From NCBI GenBank assembly GCA_037144255.1, contig JBAWXE010000006.1, forward strand, positions 1 through 64,000: 64,000 nt of DNA. The letters run 5' to 3'. The notes under the pieces were generated by a model. It made no database searches, was not told where the DNA came from, and saw only the letters and a list, made by a program, of their open reading frames with translations. This stretch comes from JBAWXE01 sp037144255 (GTDB lineage: Bacteria; Bacteroidota; Bacteroidia; Chitinophagales; Chitinophagaceae). The translations under genes and the position numbers were made by a program. This document shows positions 1-9,031 of this stretch, one piece after another; within the stretch, counting starts at the first letter, position 1, and the number at the start of each line of letters is the position of its first letter.

Positions 1-1
1 A

Positions 2-1081
2 GAAGAAGCCCGTACAAAAGCTATGTCTCACGTTAAGGAGATCATGGAAGAGGCCAAACTCAATGCATCTAAGGAAGCTAAGAAGATCATTATTCAAACG
101 ATACAGCGTACAGCTGCTGAGCAGACCATTGAGAATGCAATTACTGTATTCAATCTGGAAAGTGACGAGATCAAAGGTCAGATCATCGGTCGTGAAGGTC
201 GTAATATCCGTGCGCTGGAAGCTGCAACAGGTGTAGATCTTATCATAGACGATACCCCTGAAGCCATAGTGCTTAGTTGTTTCGATCCGCTACGTCGTGA
301 ACTGGCTCGTCTTTCTTTACAACGTCTGGTACAGGATGGTCGAATTCACCCTGCCCGTATTGAAGAAGTAGTAGAAAAGACCAAAAAACAACTGGAAGAA
401 CAAGTAATGGAAATAGGGGAACGTACTATCATAGAACTAGGTGTGCACGGACTGCACAAAGACCTCGTGCGTATGATAGGTAAAATGCGTTTCCGTTCAT
501 CATATGGTCAAAACCTATTGATGCACTCTAAAGAAACAGCTAACCTTTGTGGTATCATGGCTGCTGAATTGGGCTTAGGTCAGAAGGTCGTGAAACTGGC
601 TAAACGTGCCGGCTTACTGCACGATATAGGTAAAGTGCCTGATGAAGAAACAGAATTGAGCCACGCCTTGCTGGGTGCTAAGCTGGCAGAGAAAGCAGGC
701 GAACATGCGGCTATCATCAATGCTATAGGAGCACACCACGATGAAATGGAAATGACTTACATCATATCTCCAATAGTACAGGCTTGCGATGCTATCAGTG
801 GCGCGCGCCCTGGTGCTCGTCGTGAGATGATGCAAAGCTACCTGCAACGTATCAAGGAACTGGAAGGATTGGCTATGGCTTATCCGGGTGTTGAAAAAGC
901 ATACGCTATACAAGCAGGTCGTGAATTGCGTGTAATTGTAGAAGCAGATAAAGTAAGTGATGCACAGAGCGATACACTTTCTTTTGAGATAGCAGATAAG
1001 ATACAAAAGGAAATGCAGTATCCTGGTCAGATTAAAGTGACTGTGATACGCGAATTGCGTGCAGTAAATATTGCACGATAA
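2..1081 (+). CDS. rny: Ribonuclease Y, C-terminal part (cut by window edge)
   Basis: Endoribonuclease that starts mRNA decay; in the family it is anchored to the inner membrane by an N-terminal helix. The reading frame is open to base 2, so the N-terminal membrane segment and most of the coiled coil lie outside the window; family proteins are about 520 aa and 359 aa are seen here. Visible are a KH RNA-binding domain ([15 protein letters not shown], then [13 protein letters not shown]) and an HD phosphohydrolase domain with [11 protein letters not shown] and the metal-binding LLHDIGK, followed by a conserved GAHHDE. The ATG at 23 is internal, not the true start. A strong terminator follows directly. 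Identification is secure. Confidence 0.95.
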   Translation, partial: EEARTKAMSHVKEIMEEAKLNASKEAKKIIIQTIQRTAAEQTIENAITVFNLESDEIKGQIIGREGRNIRALEAATGVDLIIDDTPEAIVLSCFDPLRRELARLSLQRLVQDGRIHPARIEEVVEKTKKQLEEQVMEIGERTIIELGVHGLHKDLVRMIGKMRFRSSYGQNLLMHSKETANLCGIMAAELGLGQKVVKLAKRAGLLHDIGKVPDEETELSHALLGAKLAEKAGEHAAIINAIGAHHDEMEMTYIISPIVQACDAISGARPGARREMMQSYLQRIKELEGLAMAYPGVEKAYAIQAGRELRVIVEADKVSDAQSDTLSFEIADKIQKEMQYPGQIKVTVIRELRAVNIAR

Positions 1082-1101
1082 TTTCCTATTGATATAATTA
1101 C

Positions 1102-1137
1102 AACCGCCCTGATACCATCAGGGCGGTTTTCTTTTTG
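1102..1137 (+). terminator. Intrinsic terminator after rny
   Basis: Perfect 12-bp stem AACCGCCCTGAT / ATCAGGGCGGTT with loop ACC, followed by a T-rich tail. It lies 20 bases after the RNase Y stop codon. The tail is good only on the plus strand. Confidence 0.9.
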
Positions 1138-1162
1138 TATAATCTTGATGTTCTGAAATTAT

Positions 1163-1876
1163 TTAGGCAGCTACTGCTATTTGTTTTACCAATACGCGTT
1201 TGGCTATAGGTAGCAGGGTCTCATCCAGTGGTATATTCAGACTGGATTCTACACTGAATACTGCCGGGTTAGGAAGTATAGGATATCCTTGTACTAATTC
1301 CTTTTTTATTTGTTCGTAAGTATTGATGATATTTTTCATCCACCTATCTATGTATTGCACTTTGATACCTCTGTATTGTGCATTCTGATGTTCAAATAGC
1401 GTTATGGCATAATAGTAAGCTCGTATCTCTGCCAGCTGTTCGTATCTTATGAGCATATACCCTTCATTCTTGTATAAGGGTATGATACCTACAGGCTCTA
1501 TATGCAATTGCCTTTCCACTATCTCGTATATCTCAGCACCATTATCTATAGTGCCTTTCATTTTGGTCACTGCATATTCGGTAATGTGCTCCAGTTCCTC
1601 CATTAGGTCGTCATCTGCCAGCATTTGTTCATACAGCAATTCCAGCTGTTGCATATCTACAGCGCCCAGTTTCTTGGGGAATTGATCTTTCAGAAATTTC
1701 TTATTGTTACGGAATGAGACCAGATTGTTATAGTGGAATATCACATCTGCCAACTGTGGATATAATTTGGTCTCTGAAAAACAACTGCTTACTTCTTTCA
1801 GATAAGCCAGTAATCTATATTTCTGTAGTTCGAAATCTATATAACCTTCTATGAACCATGTTTCGCTAAGTATCAT
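1163..1876 (-). CDS. Conserved hypothetical protein, 237 aa
   Basis: I do not recognise a named family. The protein is soluble-looking with no signal peptide or membrane segment. It is rich in Tyr, Glu and Leu and appears mostly alpha-helical (for example LELLYEQMLADDDLMEEL). Codon use resembles the neighbours, and the start ATG at 1876 is the only good one. It stands alone on the minus strand, convergent with rny and 122 bp downstream of the porin gene on the same strand, so co-transcription with the porin is possible. A function cannot be assigned. Confidence 0.7.
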   Translation of the reverse strand: MILSETWFIEGYIDFELQKYRLLAYLKEVSSCFSETKLYPQLADVIFHYNNLVSFRNNKKFLKDQFPKKLGAVDMQQLELLYEQMLADDDLMEELEHITEYAVTKMKGTIDNGAEIYEIVERQLHIEPVGIIPLYKNEGYMLIRYEQLAEIRAYYYAITLFEHQNAQYRGIKVQYIDRWMKNIINTYEQIKKELVQGYPILPNPAVFSVESSLNIPLDETLLPIAKRVLVKQIAVAA

Positions 1877-1998
1877 ATGCCAGATCGTTTATCTAATATA
1901 CTAAAACAAAAACGATGCCACAAACATCAATATTGCAAGGAAATAACAGAATTTTAGAAGATGGCTATTTTATGACATACTCAATTAACTCAATAAGA

Positions 1999-3363
1999 CT
2001 AGAATTCTATGTGCGTTCTCACACCGAATATGTGAATACTACCATGGTCTTTATTATATGCAGGGTTAAGTATAAACTGGTAGTCCGGTGTTACAATGAA
2101 ATTTTGACCTATGTCTATAGCATATTGCAATTCTATTACCAGCTCATTACCATAGTTCAGTTTGCCATCACCTAGCATAAAGCCATATCCCCCTTGAGCC
2201 AGATATTCTCTATGGTCCTGTGATATTCCGTTTATAGCAAAGCCAATGCCTACTTTATCATGATATCTATCCCAAGCGGTGCCGTGTACATATAAGCCCA
2301 TACTCAGAGAATGATCTATCTCAGCAAAAGAGAAGGACTCAGTCTTGCCATCATTCCAGCTGAAACGTGAGAAGAAGCCGGCATGCTTACCTACAGGTTG
2401 TTCCAGATTTACAGAGAAGCCATATTTTACTGTATTAAATCTACGTGTGTTGGTAAGACTTTGAGAGGCGTTGTATATATATGTGGTATCATCTATAGCG
2501 GTGTGCACTGCATTTTTATAAGTGCCCATATTAGCATGGTTAACAAATCCTAATATTCTGAGTATACTATGTTTCTGGTTGTGAAAATGAAATGGCTTTT
2601 CTAATTCCGCATTCAGTCCATATCCCTGATTATTAATATTGCCTTCTAAATCCAGAAAACGATGGTTATCTAATGGCCCGTTTGAATAAATAGGCTCCAT
2701 TGCTATTCCGGCTCTAGCAGACCATGTAGGTGAGATGTACTCTGTAACAAATGCATAGGTATAACCCTTAGTATTAGATGAATAGTCCCATGCGCCTGAT
2801 GCCATCATAGACCAGTTGAGGAAGCGCGTCCTAGGGTCATGGCTATAATGATTTCCATCAAACATATCAGACAGGGTGATTTTGCCTAATGTAAACACTA
2901 GTCTTTTAGTAGCTACTAATTCTCCCAGTTGATTGGCAGAAGGAGAGATGTATTGTTGTTCTTTGCTAAGAGATAAAGATTGTCTGAAGAACAAACGTGC
3001 TATATACAAGGTAGGAGCGGGGTTACCAACACGAAACACCTCTCCATTCACATAGCCGGCTACACCAACAGTACCTGATAAGCCGGAGCCTCCGGCTACT
3101 TCAGGGTCTAGGTATAAACTCCCTCCTTTCCATAGCTTAGCACCCAAGTAGAATGTAGAACTAAGAGAGGTCTTCATTGTTTGGTCTCTGAATGTATTGC
3201 CTGTAGTGTTATTCGTATTATAGCCTGTATATCCCGAATCAGCAGCAGCTACTTGTCCCACTAATGTTTGTTGAAAACTGTATCCAAATTTTTGAATGGA
3301 ATCTGCTTGGTCTTGTGCCAATAAGAGGGTAGGCAACAATAAGAGTATGATAAGATAACGCAT
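1999..3363 (-). CDS. OprB-family carbohydrate-selective porin
   Basis: Outer-membrane beta-barrel predicted to pass sugars or other small solutes. Residues 1-16 form a signal peptide ending LLLAQ. The mature part has alternating amphipathic strands and Gly/Asn/Tyr-rich turns. The block DPEVAGGSGLSGTVGVAG followed by VNGE, and later LGKITLSDMFDGNHYSHDPR, is characteristic of OprB-like porins of Bacteroidota. The end NKDHGSIHIFGVRTHIEF, with a terminal aromatic residue, suits a barrel assembled by Bam. Length (454 aa) is normal. Substrate is not visible from sequence. Confidence 0.85.
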   Translation of the reverse strand: MRYLIILLLLPTLLLAQDQADSIQKFGYSFQQTLVGQVAAADSGYTGYNTNNTTGNTFRDQTMKTSLSSTFYLGAKLWKGGSLYLDPEVAGGSGLSGTVGVAGYVNGEVFRVGNPAPTLYIARLFFRQSLSLSKEQQYISPSANQLGELVATKRLVFTLGKITLSDMFDGNHYSHDPRTRFLNWSMMASGAWDYSSNTKGYTYAFVTEYISPTWSARAGIAMEPIYSNGPLDNHRFLDLEGNINNQGYGLNAELEKPFHFHNQKHSILRILGFVNHANMGTYKNAVHTAIDDTTYIYNASQSLTNTRRFNTVKYGFSVNLEQPVGKHAGFFSRFSWNDGKTESFSFAEIDHSLSMGLYVHGTAWDRYHDKVGIGFAINGISQDHREYLAQGGYGFMLGDGKLNYGNELVIELQYAIDIGQNFIVTPDYQFILNPAYNKDHGSIHIFGVRTHIEF

Positions 3364-3518
3364 GTATATGTGTTTGTTCCCAATAAAGTTAATAGATACA
3401 TCATTAGGTAGCTAATGTACAGACCAACAATTGCACTAATAACTTCAAGGCCCTGTTCAAACTTATTTTCCCCATTATTGTTTCATGGTCATAGAACTTT
3501 TTTTGATTAATCTTTCAG

Positions 3519-3692
3519 TTATTCACATTGAGATAGGCTATCATTTGTCAAATCAAAAGTATATTCAGTGCCTACTTGCAATTGTTGTACAATATTTAAA
3601 TGGTTATCTACCAGATATAACGCTTGCCCTGCTGTTTGATCATAAGTTTGAACCTTGATCTTATATTGTTGAGGTGCCTTAATATACAATGA
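3519..3692 (-). pseudogene. Remnant of the C-terminal region of a secreted protein
   Basis: An open frame of 57 codons ending in TAA at 3519-3521 with no start codon; a stop sits just upstream at 3693-3695. The translation contains QQYKIKVQTYDQTAGQALYL followed by VDNHLNIVQQLQVGTEYTF. This pattern (a strand, then LYL-D-x(n)-L-x-G-x-Y-x-F) is common near the end of large T9SS-secreted proteins of Bacteroidota, just before the sorting domain. Here the sorting domain and the rest of the gene are gone. It is therefore read as a decayed gene fragment (inference). The remainder of the 461-bp gap 3364-3824 shows only AT-rich DNA and a terminator. Confidence 0.5.
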
Positions 3693-3774
3693 TTATGCTC
3701 TTATGATTGGATTTTTTGAATATTTATTCAGATAAATATCTTCCAAACTATTCACATATAGTTCCTTAAATACG

Positions 3775-3801
3775 AAAAAGGCCCCTCTATACAGAAGGGG
3801 C
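3775..3801 (-). terminator. Terminator of the propeller-repeat T9SS gene
   Basis: Read on the minus strand: GCCCCT, short loop, AGGGGC, then CTTTTT. It lies about 24 bases after the stop codon of the minus-strand gene at 3825-5405. Confidence 0.8.
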
Positions 3802-3824
3802 ATATAAATATGACCTGCGTTATT

Positions 3825-5405
3825 CTATTCCTTGACTATTATTGTGTTGGTATGCAGAGTTTCATGATCTGTGTGTAATATATAAGTACCATTCGGCAGC
3901 ATGTTCATCCATATGGTTTGTTGATCACTATTTACACTAGTATTGTACAGTTCTTGTCCTAGCATATTGTATATTATTACTTTACTACCTATAATGCTAT
4001 TCTCTATTATCAATTTGTCCTTAGCAGGATTCGGGTATATCAATATTTGTTTGCTCAGGGTAGAAGTAGATATACTACTAGGTGTGCAATCATCTTGCAT
4101 GCCATCATTACAAAGTTTTGCAAACCATATATCTCCCGATCCATGTGCGGTACCACTTACATCATGGTCTGTAGTGCCGGTATGTCCTACCAATACAAAT
4201 CCATTCTCTCTGTCTGTAGAAATAAATCCTTCGAAATCCTGCCCCGTACTACCATAATTATTGGCCCATGCTTTATTGCCATTAGAATCTAGGCGCACTA
4301 CAAAAATATCATATAATCCTTTCGCATTCGTGATGTCTCCATCTGTAGATTGGGTGTGACCACTTATTACTACCCCGTTATCGCAAGTGCCATGCATGGC
4401 AAATACGAAATCATCAGCTGTACCTCCAAATGTTTTGCTCCATATTATTTTACCTGTATCATCTGTTTTGAATGCCCAGTAATCCATACCACCATGTAGT
4501 CCACTTACTTGCCCGTCATTACTGGTAGTATATGCAGCACAAATAAACCCACCATCATCAGTAGTGCTTACACCATATGGTCCTTGCCCAGCGCTGCCTC
4601 CAAAGCATTTAGCCCACATTATTTTTCCTGTATCATTGATATTCAGCAGCCATACATCTTCTGTGCCGTGTAGTCCGTATACATCACCGGTAGTACCATT
4701 GGTTTGTGCACTTACAATATATCCACCTGTTTTTGTTTGGGTGATGGTCATAGGCATTTCTTCGGTTGTAGTGCTGGCACCACCATAATTTTTACTCCAT
4801 ATTATGTTGCCTGCTGTGTCCAGTTCGGCTACCCATACATGTTTGGTAATTCCATTACCTATCATACGTCCCAGTATTACTAAATGGCCATTACTGAGTG
4901 CAACGATCGATTTAATATTACCTGCTTGATCACCATGAAAGCTTTTCATTTTTTTGATATTGCCATTAGCGGGTTCTAACCATGCTACAAAGCCAATATC
5001 ATATCCTGTTAGAGTAGGTTGAGACACAGTGGCAAAATCCCCATCTATAGAAAGAGAATTGCCACCAACTATGTAATCAGTAGCTGTTATTGCTACAGCA
5101 TTGATGTTATCATCTGCAGTACCACCTATGGCTCGGCCCCATAGAAAATTTCCTATCGAGTCTACCTTGATGGCCCAAGCATCACTTGTGCCACCATGAT
5201 AACCCACTACTTGTCCATCATTGCTTTGTACCCAGCCTCCTATCAGAAAACCTTTATCAGGTGTTTCTACTACATTACCTGAGTGGTCGTCAGCCGAACC
5301 CCCATATAGTTGTGAATGCTGTATCACAGGTACTGTTTGTGCAGATACGGGCAATACTATGCTCATGGCACTGATCAGTGTTAGGAAAGTAAAGAGTTTT
5401 TTCAT
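3825..5405 (-). CDS. Secreted beta-propeller-like protein with T9SS sorting domain
   Basis: Signal peptide at residues 1-23 (ends PVSAQ). About seven repeats of roughly 55-60 residues follow, each with a YGG/FGG-(S/T)-x-D-D opening, a GG(F/Y)-I/V-G core and a W-x-(A/V)-K/R-(L/V/T)-D close. Seven such units suggest a seven-bladed propeller. The last 75 residues form a type A T9SS sorting domain (ILIYPNPAKDKL, VIIYNMLGQELYN, LPNGTYIL, IIVKE). The protein should cross the outer membrane by T9SS and be attached to the surface or released. Its binding role is unknown. It is a single-gene unit with its own terminator. Confidence 0.85.
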   Translation of the reverse strand: MKKLFTFLTLISAMSIVLPVSAQTVPVIQHSQLYGGSADDHSGNVVETPDKGFLIGGWVQSNDGQVVGYHGGTSDAWAIKVDSIGNFLWGRAIGGTADDNINAVAITATDYIVGGNSLSIDGDFATVSQPTLTGYDIGFVAWLEPANGNIKKMKSFHGDQAGNIKSIVALSNGHLVILGRMIGNGITKHVWVAELDTAGNIIWSKNYGGASTTTEEMPMTITQTKTGGYIVSAQTNGTTGDVYGLHGTEDVWLLNINDTGKIMWAKCFGGSAGQGPYGVSTTDDGGFICAAYTTSNDGQVSGLHGGMDYWAFKTDDTGKIIWSKTFGGTADDFVFAMHGTCDNGVVISGHTQSTDGDITNAKGLYDIFVVRLDSNGNKAWANNYGSTGQDFEGFISTDRENGFVLVGHTGTTDHDVSGTAHGSGDIWFAKLCNDGMQDDCTPSSISTSTLSKQILIYPNPAKDKLIIENSIIGSKVIIYNMLGQELYNTSVNSDQQTIWMNMLPNGTYILHTDHETLHTNTIIVKE

Positions 5406-5548
5406 CAGTTTTCATTTTTTGACGTGAGGACACTCGCAACATACATAAAGACATCTGTATTGTTTAATTAGTTGGATCCAAGTAGTTATTATTATTATTC
5501 TATTATGATTATTTTATAATGATAGCAAATAGCTATCTAATATTTCAA

Positions 5549-5629
5549 TGTGGATATCTTGTTGCCAATTCGTTGAAATGCTTTGCAGTAAAGATTTTGA
5601 CAATTTTGTTCTGCTCTTTGTGGATATCT
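5549..5629. repeat. Two copies of TGTGGATATCT upstream of a promoter
   Basis: The 11-mer TGTGGATATCT occurs at 5549-5559 and 5619-5629, start to start 70 bp. The second copy ends just before the candidate -33 element at 5633. An inverted repeat GATAGC-AAATA-GCTATC lies nearby at 5521-5537. Both could be regulator binding sites for the gene at 5701 (inference). Nothing else is seen in the 295-bp gap 5406-5700. Confidence 0.35.
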
Positions 5630-5632
5630 CTT

Positions 5633-5665
5633 TTTGGATTTCCTTTTTGTCTCATAGTACATTTG
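5633..5665 (+). promoter_or_regulatory. Bacteroidota-type promoter for gene at 5701
   Basis: TTTG at 5633-5636, a 21-bp spacer, and TACATTTG at 5658-5665, matching the TTTG-N19-21-TANNTTTG consensus. The expected start of transcription leaves a leader of about 30 bases. Confidence 0.6.
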
Positions 5666-5700
5666 TGCTCTATCGCAAACCATTTAAAACATCATAAACT

Positions 5701-6078
5701 ATGAACATGCAAAAAATCGCCCTTGTACTTATTCAGCAGTACTACACTCAGTTACAAGACCTCAATAATGCCATCAGCCTCCGTCCGGAATCTGAACGTT
5801 TCCCTACTTCCAAAGAAGTTGATATCATGCGCAAACTCTTATTCTGCATAAAAGAGCTACGCAAGGAAATGGCTTTTATGGAGAATCAGGAACAAGTAAT
5901 ACCTCAGTTAGAAGCACCTCAAGTGACAACTACTAACACCTCATTTACTTCAGCCACCATACATAATGGAGTGTCTCTATTTGCAATGCCTACTATTGAT
6001 AGAGTGCATAAAAAGAACAGTAGAATTACTAAGATAGCTCAGCAAAAGTCAAATGCTAATAAGCGAAATACTCGATGA
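5701..6078 (+). CDS. Small hypothetical protein, 125 aa
   Basis: I do not recognise the family. Residues 1-65 look helical (ALVLIQQYYTQLQDLNNAIS, then a charged helix KLLFCIKELRKEMAFMENQ). The rest is low-complexity, rich in Thr, Ser and Asn, with a very basic tail (KKNSRITKIAQQKSNANKRN). No signal peptide or membrane segment is seen. A consensus promoter lies directly upstream, which supports expression. It is followed 70 bp later by a phosphatidyltransferase on the same strand. Confidence 0.6.
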   Translation: MNMQKIALVLIQQYYTQLQDLNNAISLRPESERFPTSKEVDIMRKLLFCIKELRKEMAFMENQEQVIPQLEAPQVTTTNTSFTSATIHNGVSLFAMPTIDRVHKKNSRITKIAQQKSNANKRNTR

Positions 6079-6148
6079 TATCGTGGCACTCCCTATTATT
6101 TGATATTTGTCAAATGATAGTGATATAGTCTGCACTACATTTGATATC

Positions 6149-6751
6149 ATGAAAAGGATACCCATATTGCTCGTTTATCTACGATTGCTATTAGGATTAG
6201 TTATTCTAGTATTAGCTATCCTGCAACTTGCATATGCACGCAATATTATTATTGCGCTCATTACTATTGGATTGATATCTGATATTCTCGATGGTATCAT
6301 TGCTCGTAGGCTAGGTATATCAACAGAGAAGTTGAGAAGATTAGATTCTGCCATAGATCAGGCCTTTTGGATCATGATACTTATTGGTACTTGTATCATT
6401 TCGCCTGCATTTTATCAGCAGCACTATATACAGTTGATAGCTATTATTATATTGGAATGTATTGCGTATATATTCAGTTATGTCAAATTTCGTAAGGAAG
6501 TGGTGACCCATGCTATACTCTCAAAGATATGGACACTGAGTATGTTTGCTACTATCATACAGGCAATAGCCACTGGTAATTCCGGATCGTTATTCCATCT
6601 TTGCTTTTACTTAGGTATCATTACACGCTTAGAGATCATCCTTATTTTATCCCTACTACATAGCTGGGCCAATGATGTACCTTCTTTGTACCATGCATTG
6701 CAACTGCGGAGAGTTAAGGATATCAAAAGAAGCAAATGGTTCAATGGTTGA
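6149..6751 (+). CDS. CDP-alcohol phosphatidyltransferase family membrane protein
   Basis: Integral membrane enzyme that would join a CDP-linked lipid or alcohol to a second alcohol. About five or six hydrophobic segments are seen. The family motif is present near residues 45-75: DILDGIIARRLG, then RLDSAID, giving D-x2-D-G-x2-A-R and D-x3-D with correct spacing. The usual glycine between AR and the last two Asp is Leu at its expected place, so the motif is slightly divergent. I start at ATG 6149, where hydrophobic sequence begins; an in-frame ATG at 6107 would add 14 polar residues. The alcohol substrate cannot be told. Confidence 0.75.
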   Translation: MKRIPILLVYLRLLLGLVILVLAILQLAYARNIIIALITIGLISDILDGIIARRLGISTEKLRRLDSAIDQAFWIMILIGTCIISPAFYQQHYIQLIAIIILECIAYIFSYVKFRKEVVTHAILSKIWTLSMFATIIQAIATGNSGSLFHLCFYLGIITRLEIILILSLLHSWANDVPSLYHALQLRRVKDIKRSKWFNG

Positions 6752-6812
6752 TATTCAATGATCGTAATAAATCTCTTATAAGACTAATAATAGTTACTCT
6801 AAAACCAAACGT

Positions 6813-7397
6813 ATGATACTTACTACCAGAGTTAGGCCCGCATGTACCAAACTCATGCTGACAATAATGGCAATGTATATTGTGGATACAGCATCTGCTG
6901 CATCTGCCGATTCGTTAAAGAAGAGTTTTCATTTCGAGGTTAGCTTCGGGCAGTCACTGTTATTTATCTCTAATAGTGATGTTATTAATATCCATAACAC
7001 TGCCCATATAGTTATCCCCACATCATCTATGCTTTTATTTACAGAGCTGCGCAGTGATAAGAAAATTCGGATCCCTGTATTTTTTAATATCCCCATCTCC
7101 TCCAAAGAATTTTTGGTGGATGGACAGCTAGTGTATGAGTCTGCTTCACCAACCATAGGTTCAGGTATTGAGTTTAAATTATTTGAATTGAAATTGCCGG
7201 GCAAGATCAAATTCGATGCAGAAGTAGGGCCATTGCTAAGTATGGTAATAGATGGTAAAAACAGTCAATTGGCACCCATTCTTGCAGGTAGGATACGGGT
7301 AATGAGAGGAGAAAATTTTTTGATGTATCTGGGATGCAGCTATACTATGGGGCTCAATACGTTGGGTATGTTCTATGGTACAGGTAGTGTATTTTAA
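6813..7397 (+). CDS. Probable exported or outer-membrane hypothetical protein, 194 aa
   Basis: A likely signal peptide: basic start (RVRPACTK), hydrophobic LMLTIMAMYIV, cleavage near ASAASA. The mature part has alternating strands with Gly turns (FHFEVSFGQSLLFIS, LYLGCSYTMGLNTLGMFYGT), as in small beta-barrel or lipocalin-like outer-membrane proteins of Bacteroidota. No named family is recognised. It follows the phosphatidyltransferase by 61 bp on the same strand. Confidence 0.6.
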   Translation: MILTTRVRPACTKLMLTIMAMYIVDTASAASADSLKKSFHFEVSFGQSLLFISNSDVINIHNTAHIVIPTSSMLLFTELRSDKKIRIPVFFNIPISSKEFLVDGQLVYESASPTIGSGIEFKLFELKLPGKIKFDAEVGPLLSMVIDGKNSQLAPILAGRIRVMRGENFLMYLGCSYTMGLNTLGMFYGTGSVF

Positions 7398-7523
7398 TTA
7401 TCATATTTCAATATTAGTACATAGAATAGGGGTAATTTTTTGTCGCATAGCTGTTTTTTTCATCAGTTTTATTTATATTACATATCTCACTAATAAAATT
7501 GTTCATTAATAAAAAGAAGCAAT

Positions 7524-8621
7524 ATGAAGAAAATATTACTCACAGTAGCAGCTTCCGCTGTTTGTATGCTTACTGCAAATGCACAACAGCGTACTGTTTT
7601 GTATGAAGAATTTACCGGAGAGAATTGCGGTCCTTGTGCTGCATATAATCCGGGACTGGAATCTCTGATGGCAGCAAATCCTACAAAAGTGATACATGTT
7701 ACTTTTATGGAGCCTGTGCCTACTACCGGTTATTTTTATAAATCAGATAGTGTAGACAACCGTGCACGTTATGCTACGTTTACCCCGCCTTACGTAAATG
7801 GTTATTATCAACCATTATTTGGTACTTCTTATTTTACACCTTCAGGTGTACAGGATGGTAAGTTCCCAGAGTCTACCGGCAATATATCTGCTTATACACA
7901 AGCCATGTTGGATGCTGAGTATGCAGTGCCATCTCCATTTACTATTACGGCTACTCACTATTTCAATACTACACACGATAGTATTTTCCAAACAGTGAAA
8001 GTGCATTGTATAACACCTGTAACAGCTACACTGAAACTACGTGCTGCTTGGGTAAAGTCCATGAATTTCTCTCATGCACCGGGTAATAATGGCGAAACTC
8101 ATTTTGAGAATGTGGTACGTAAAATGTTCCCTAACCAAGGTGGTACTATTATGCCTAGTATATGGACTGCCGGCATGGATAGTACTTTCACTTTTAAGGG
8201 AAAAATATCTAATCTGGATACATTTACAAATGTTACTACACTTGATTCTAACATGGTGATCTGGGTACAACAAGACCCTGCATCTGCGACTGCTACCAAT
8301 GTACAGCAAGCTGCTAAATCTGTATATACTCCTCCTACAAATGTAGAAGAAGTAAGTGCAACAGCTTTTAACATCACAGTATATCCTAATCCTGCCAGAG
8401 AATCTGCTACAGTATCTTTCTATCTGCAATACAATGCTATGGTTGATATTAAAGTATTGGATGTAAGTGGCCGTGTTATAAAGAACCTAAGCAGTCAGGA
8501 AATGACTAGTGGCGCACATACAGTATCTGTATCTACAACTGATATGGCTGCAGGTGTTTACCTCATGAATGTACAAATAGGAGACAACACCACAACACAA
8601 AGAATGACCGTAGTGAAATAA
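7524..8621 (+). CDS. Omp28-related thioredoxin-fold protein with T9SS sorting domain
   Basis: Signal peptide at residues 1-20 (ends NANAQ). A thioredoxin-like domain starts at once: VLYEEFTGENCGPCAAYNP carries a CGPC redox motif identical to that of thioredoxin. The middle matches Omp28-type secreted proteins. The C-terminal 80 residues are a T9SS type A sorting domain (ITVYPNPARESATVSF, IKVLDVSGRVIKNL, MAAGVYLMNVQ, MTVVK). It may act in disulfide handling or binding at the cell surface (inference). A strong terminator follows, so it is probably monocistronic. Confidence 0.85.
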   Translation: MKKILLTVAASAVCMLTANAQQRTVLYEEFTGENCGPCAAYNPGLESLMAANPTKVIHVTFMEPVPTTGYFYKSDSVDNRARYATFTPPYVNGYYQPLFGTSYFTPSGVQDGKFPESTGNISAYTQAMLDAEYAVPSPFTITATHYFNTTHDSIFQTVKVHCITPVTATLKLRAAWVKSMNFSHAPGNNGETHFENVVRKMFPNQGGTIMPSIWTAGMDSTFTFKGKISNLDTFTNVTTLDSNMVIWVQQDPASATATNVQQAAKSVYTPPTNVEEVSATAFNITVYPNPARESATVSFYLQYNAMVDIKVLDVSGRVIKNLSSQEMTSGAHTVSVSTTDMAAGVYLMNVQIGDNTTTQRMTVVK

Positions 8622-8642
8622 CGAATAGGGTATTATTTTTTT

Positions 8643-8676
8643 AAGTAAAGACCCTATATAGGGTCTTTACTTTTTT
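8643..8676 (+). terminator. Terminator after the Omp28-like gene
   Basis: A 30-base perfect palindrome, arms AAGTAAAGACCCT and AGGGTCTTTACTT with ATAT at the centre, followed by further T residues. It begins 21 bases after the stop codon. Confidence 0.9.
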
Positions 8677-8683
8677 AGGGCTA

Positions 8684-8722
8684 TTGGTATATTTTAAAAT
8701 TGCACTTACCTTTGACGTAAGT
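8684..8722 (+). promoter_or_regulatory. Promoter and probable operator of higBA
   Basis: TTG at 8684-8686, a 20-bp spacer and TACCTTTG at 8707-8714 fit the Bacteroidota promoter pattern. An inverted repeat ACTTAC-N7-GTAAGT (8704-8709 and 8717-8722) overlaps the -7 element. That is the position expected of an operator where the HigA antitoxin represses its own operon (inference from the family). Confidence 0.6.
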
Positions 8723-8738
8723 AACGTAAAGCGATAGT

Positions 8739-9020
8739 ATGATACTGTCTTTTGGTTCAAAAGAAACAGAAAGAATATGGAATGGTGATACGGTAGCTAA
8801 ACTAACTAACGAGGTACAGCATGTAGGAAGACGTAAACTGAGAATGCTTAACAACTCTCAGACTATGGATGATCTGAAAATACCTCCATCCAACAGACTG
8901 GAAAAACTATCAGGAAAGTCGAAAGAATATTATTCTATACGTATCAACGATCAATGGAGGATCATTTTCAAGTGGCAAAATGGAAATGCTACTGACGTTG
9001 AAATAATAGATTACCACTAA
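8739..9020 (+). CDS. higB: HigB-family toxin (RelE superfamily mRNA interferase)
   Basis: Predicted ribosome-dependent endoribonuclease toxin. The 93-aa length, the block IPPSNRLEKLSGKSKEYYSI, the strand RINDQWRIIFKW and the end TDVEIIDYH are typical of the HigB/plasmid-maintenance killer family. The toxin-first gene order is also typical of higBA. The antitoxin gene follows after 11 bp, so the two form one operon from the promoter at 8684. Confidence 0.92.
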   Translation: MILSFGSKETERIWNGDTVAKLTNEVQHVGRRKLRMLNNSQTMDDLKIPPSNRLEKLSGKSKEYYSIRINDQWRIIFKWQNGNATDVEIIDYH

Positions 9021-9031
9021 AATTTGAATAT

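Noticed and set aside
614..1006. Minus-strand 130-aa frame inside rny
   Set aside because: Cys/Phe/Tyr-rich antisense shadow of the conserved RNase Y HD domain.
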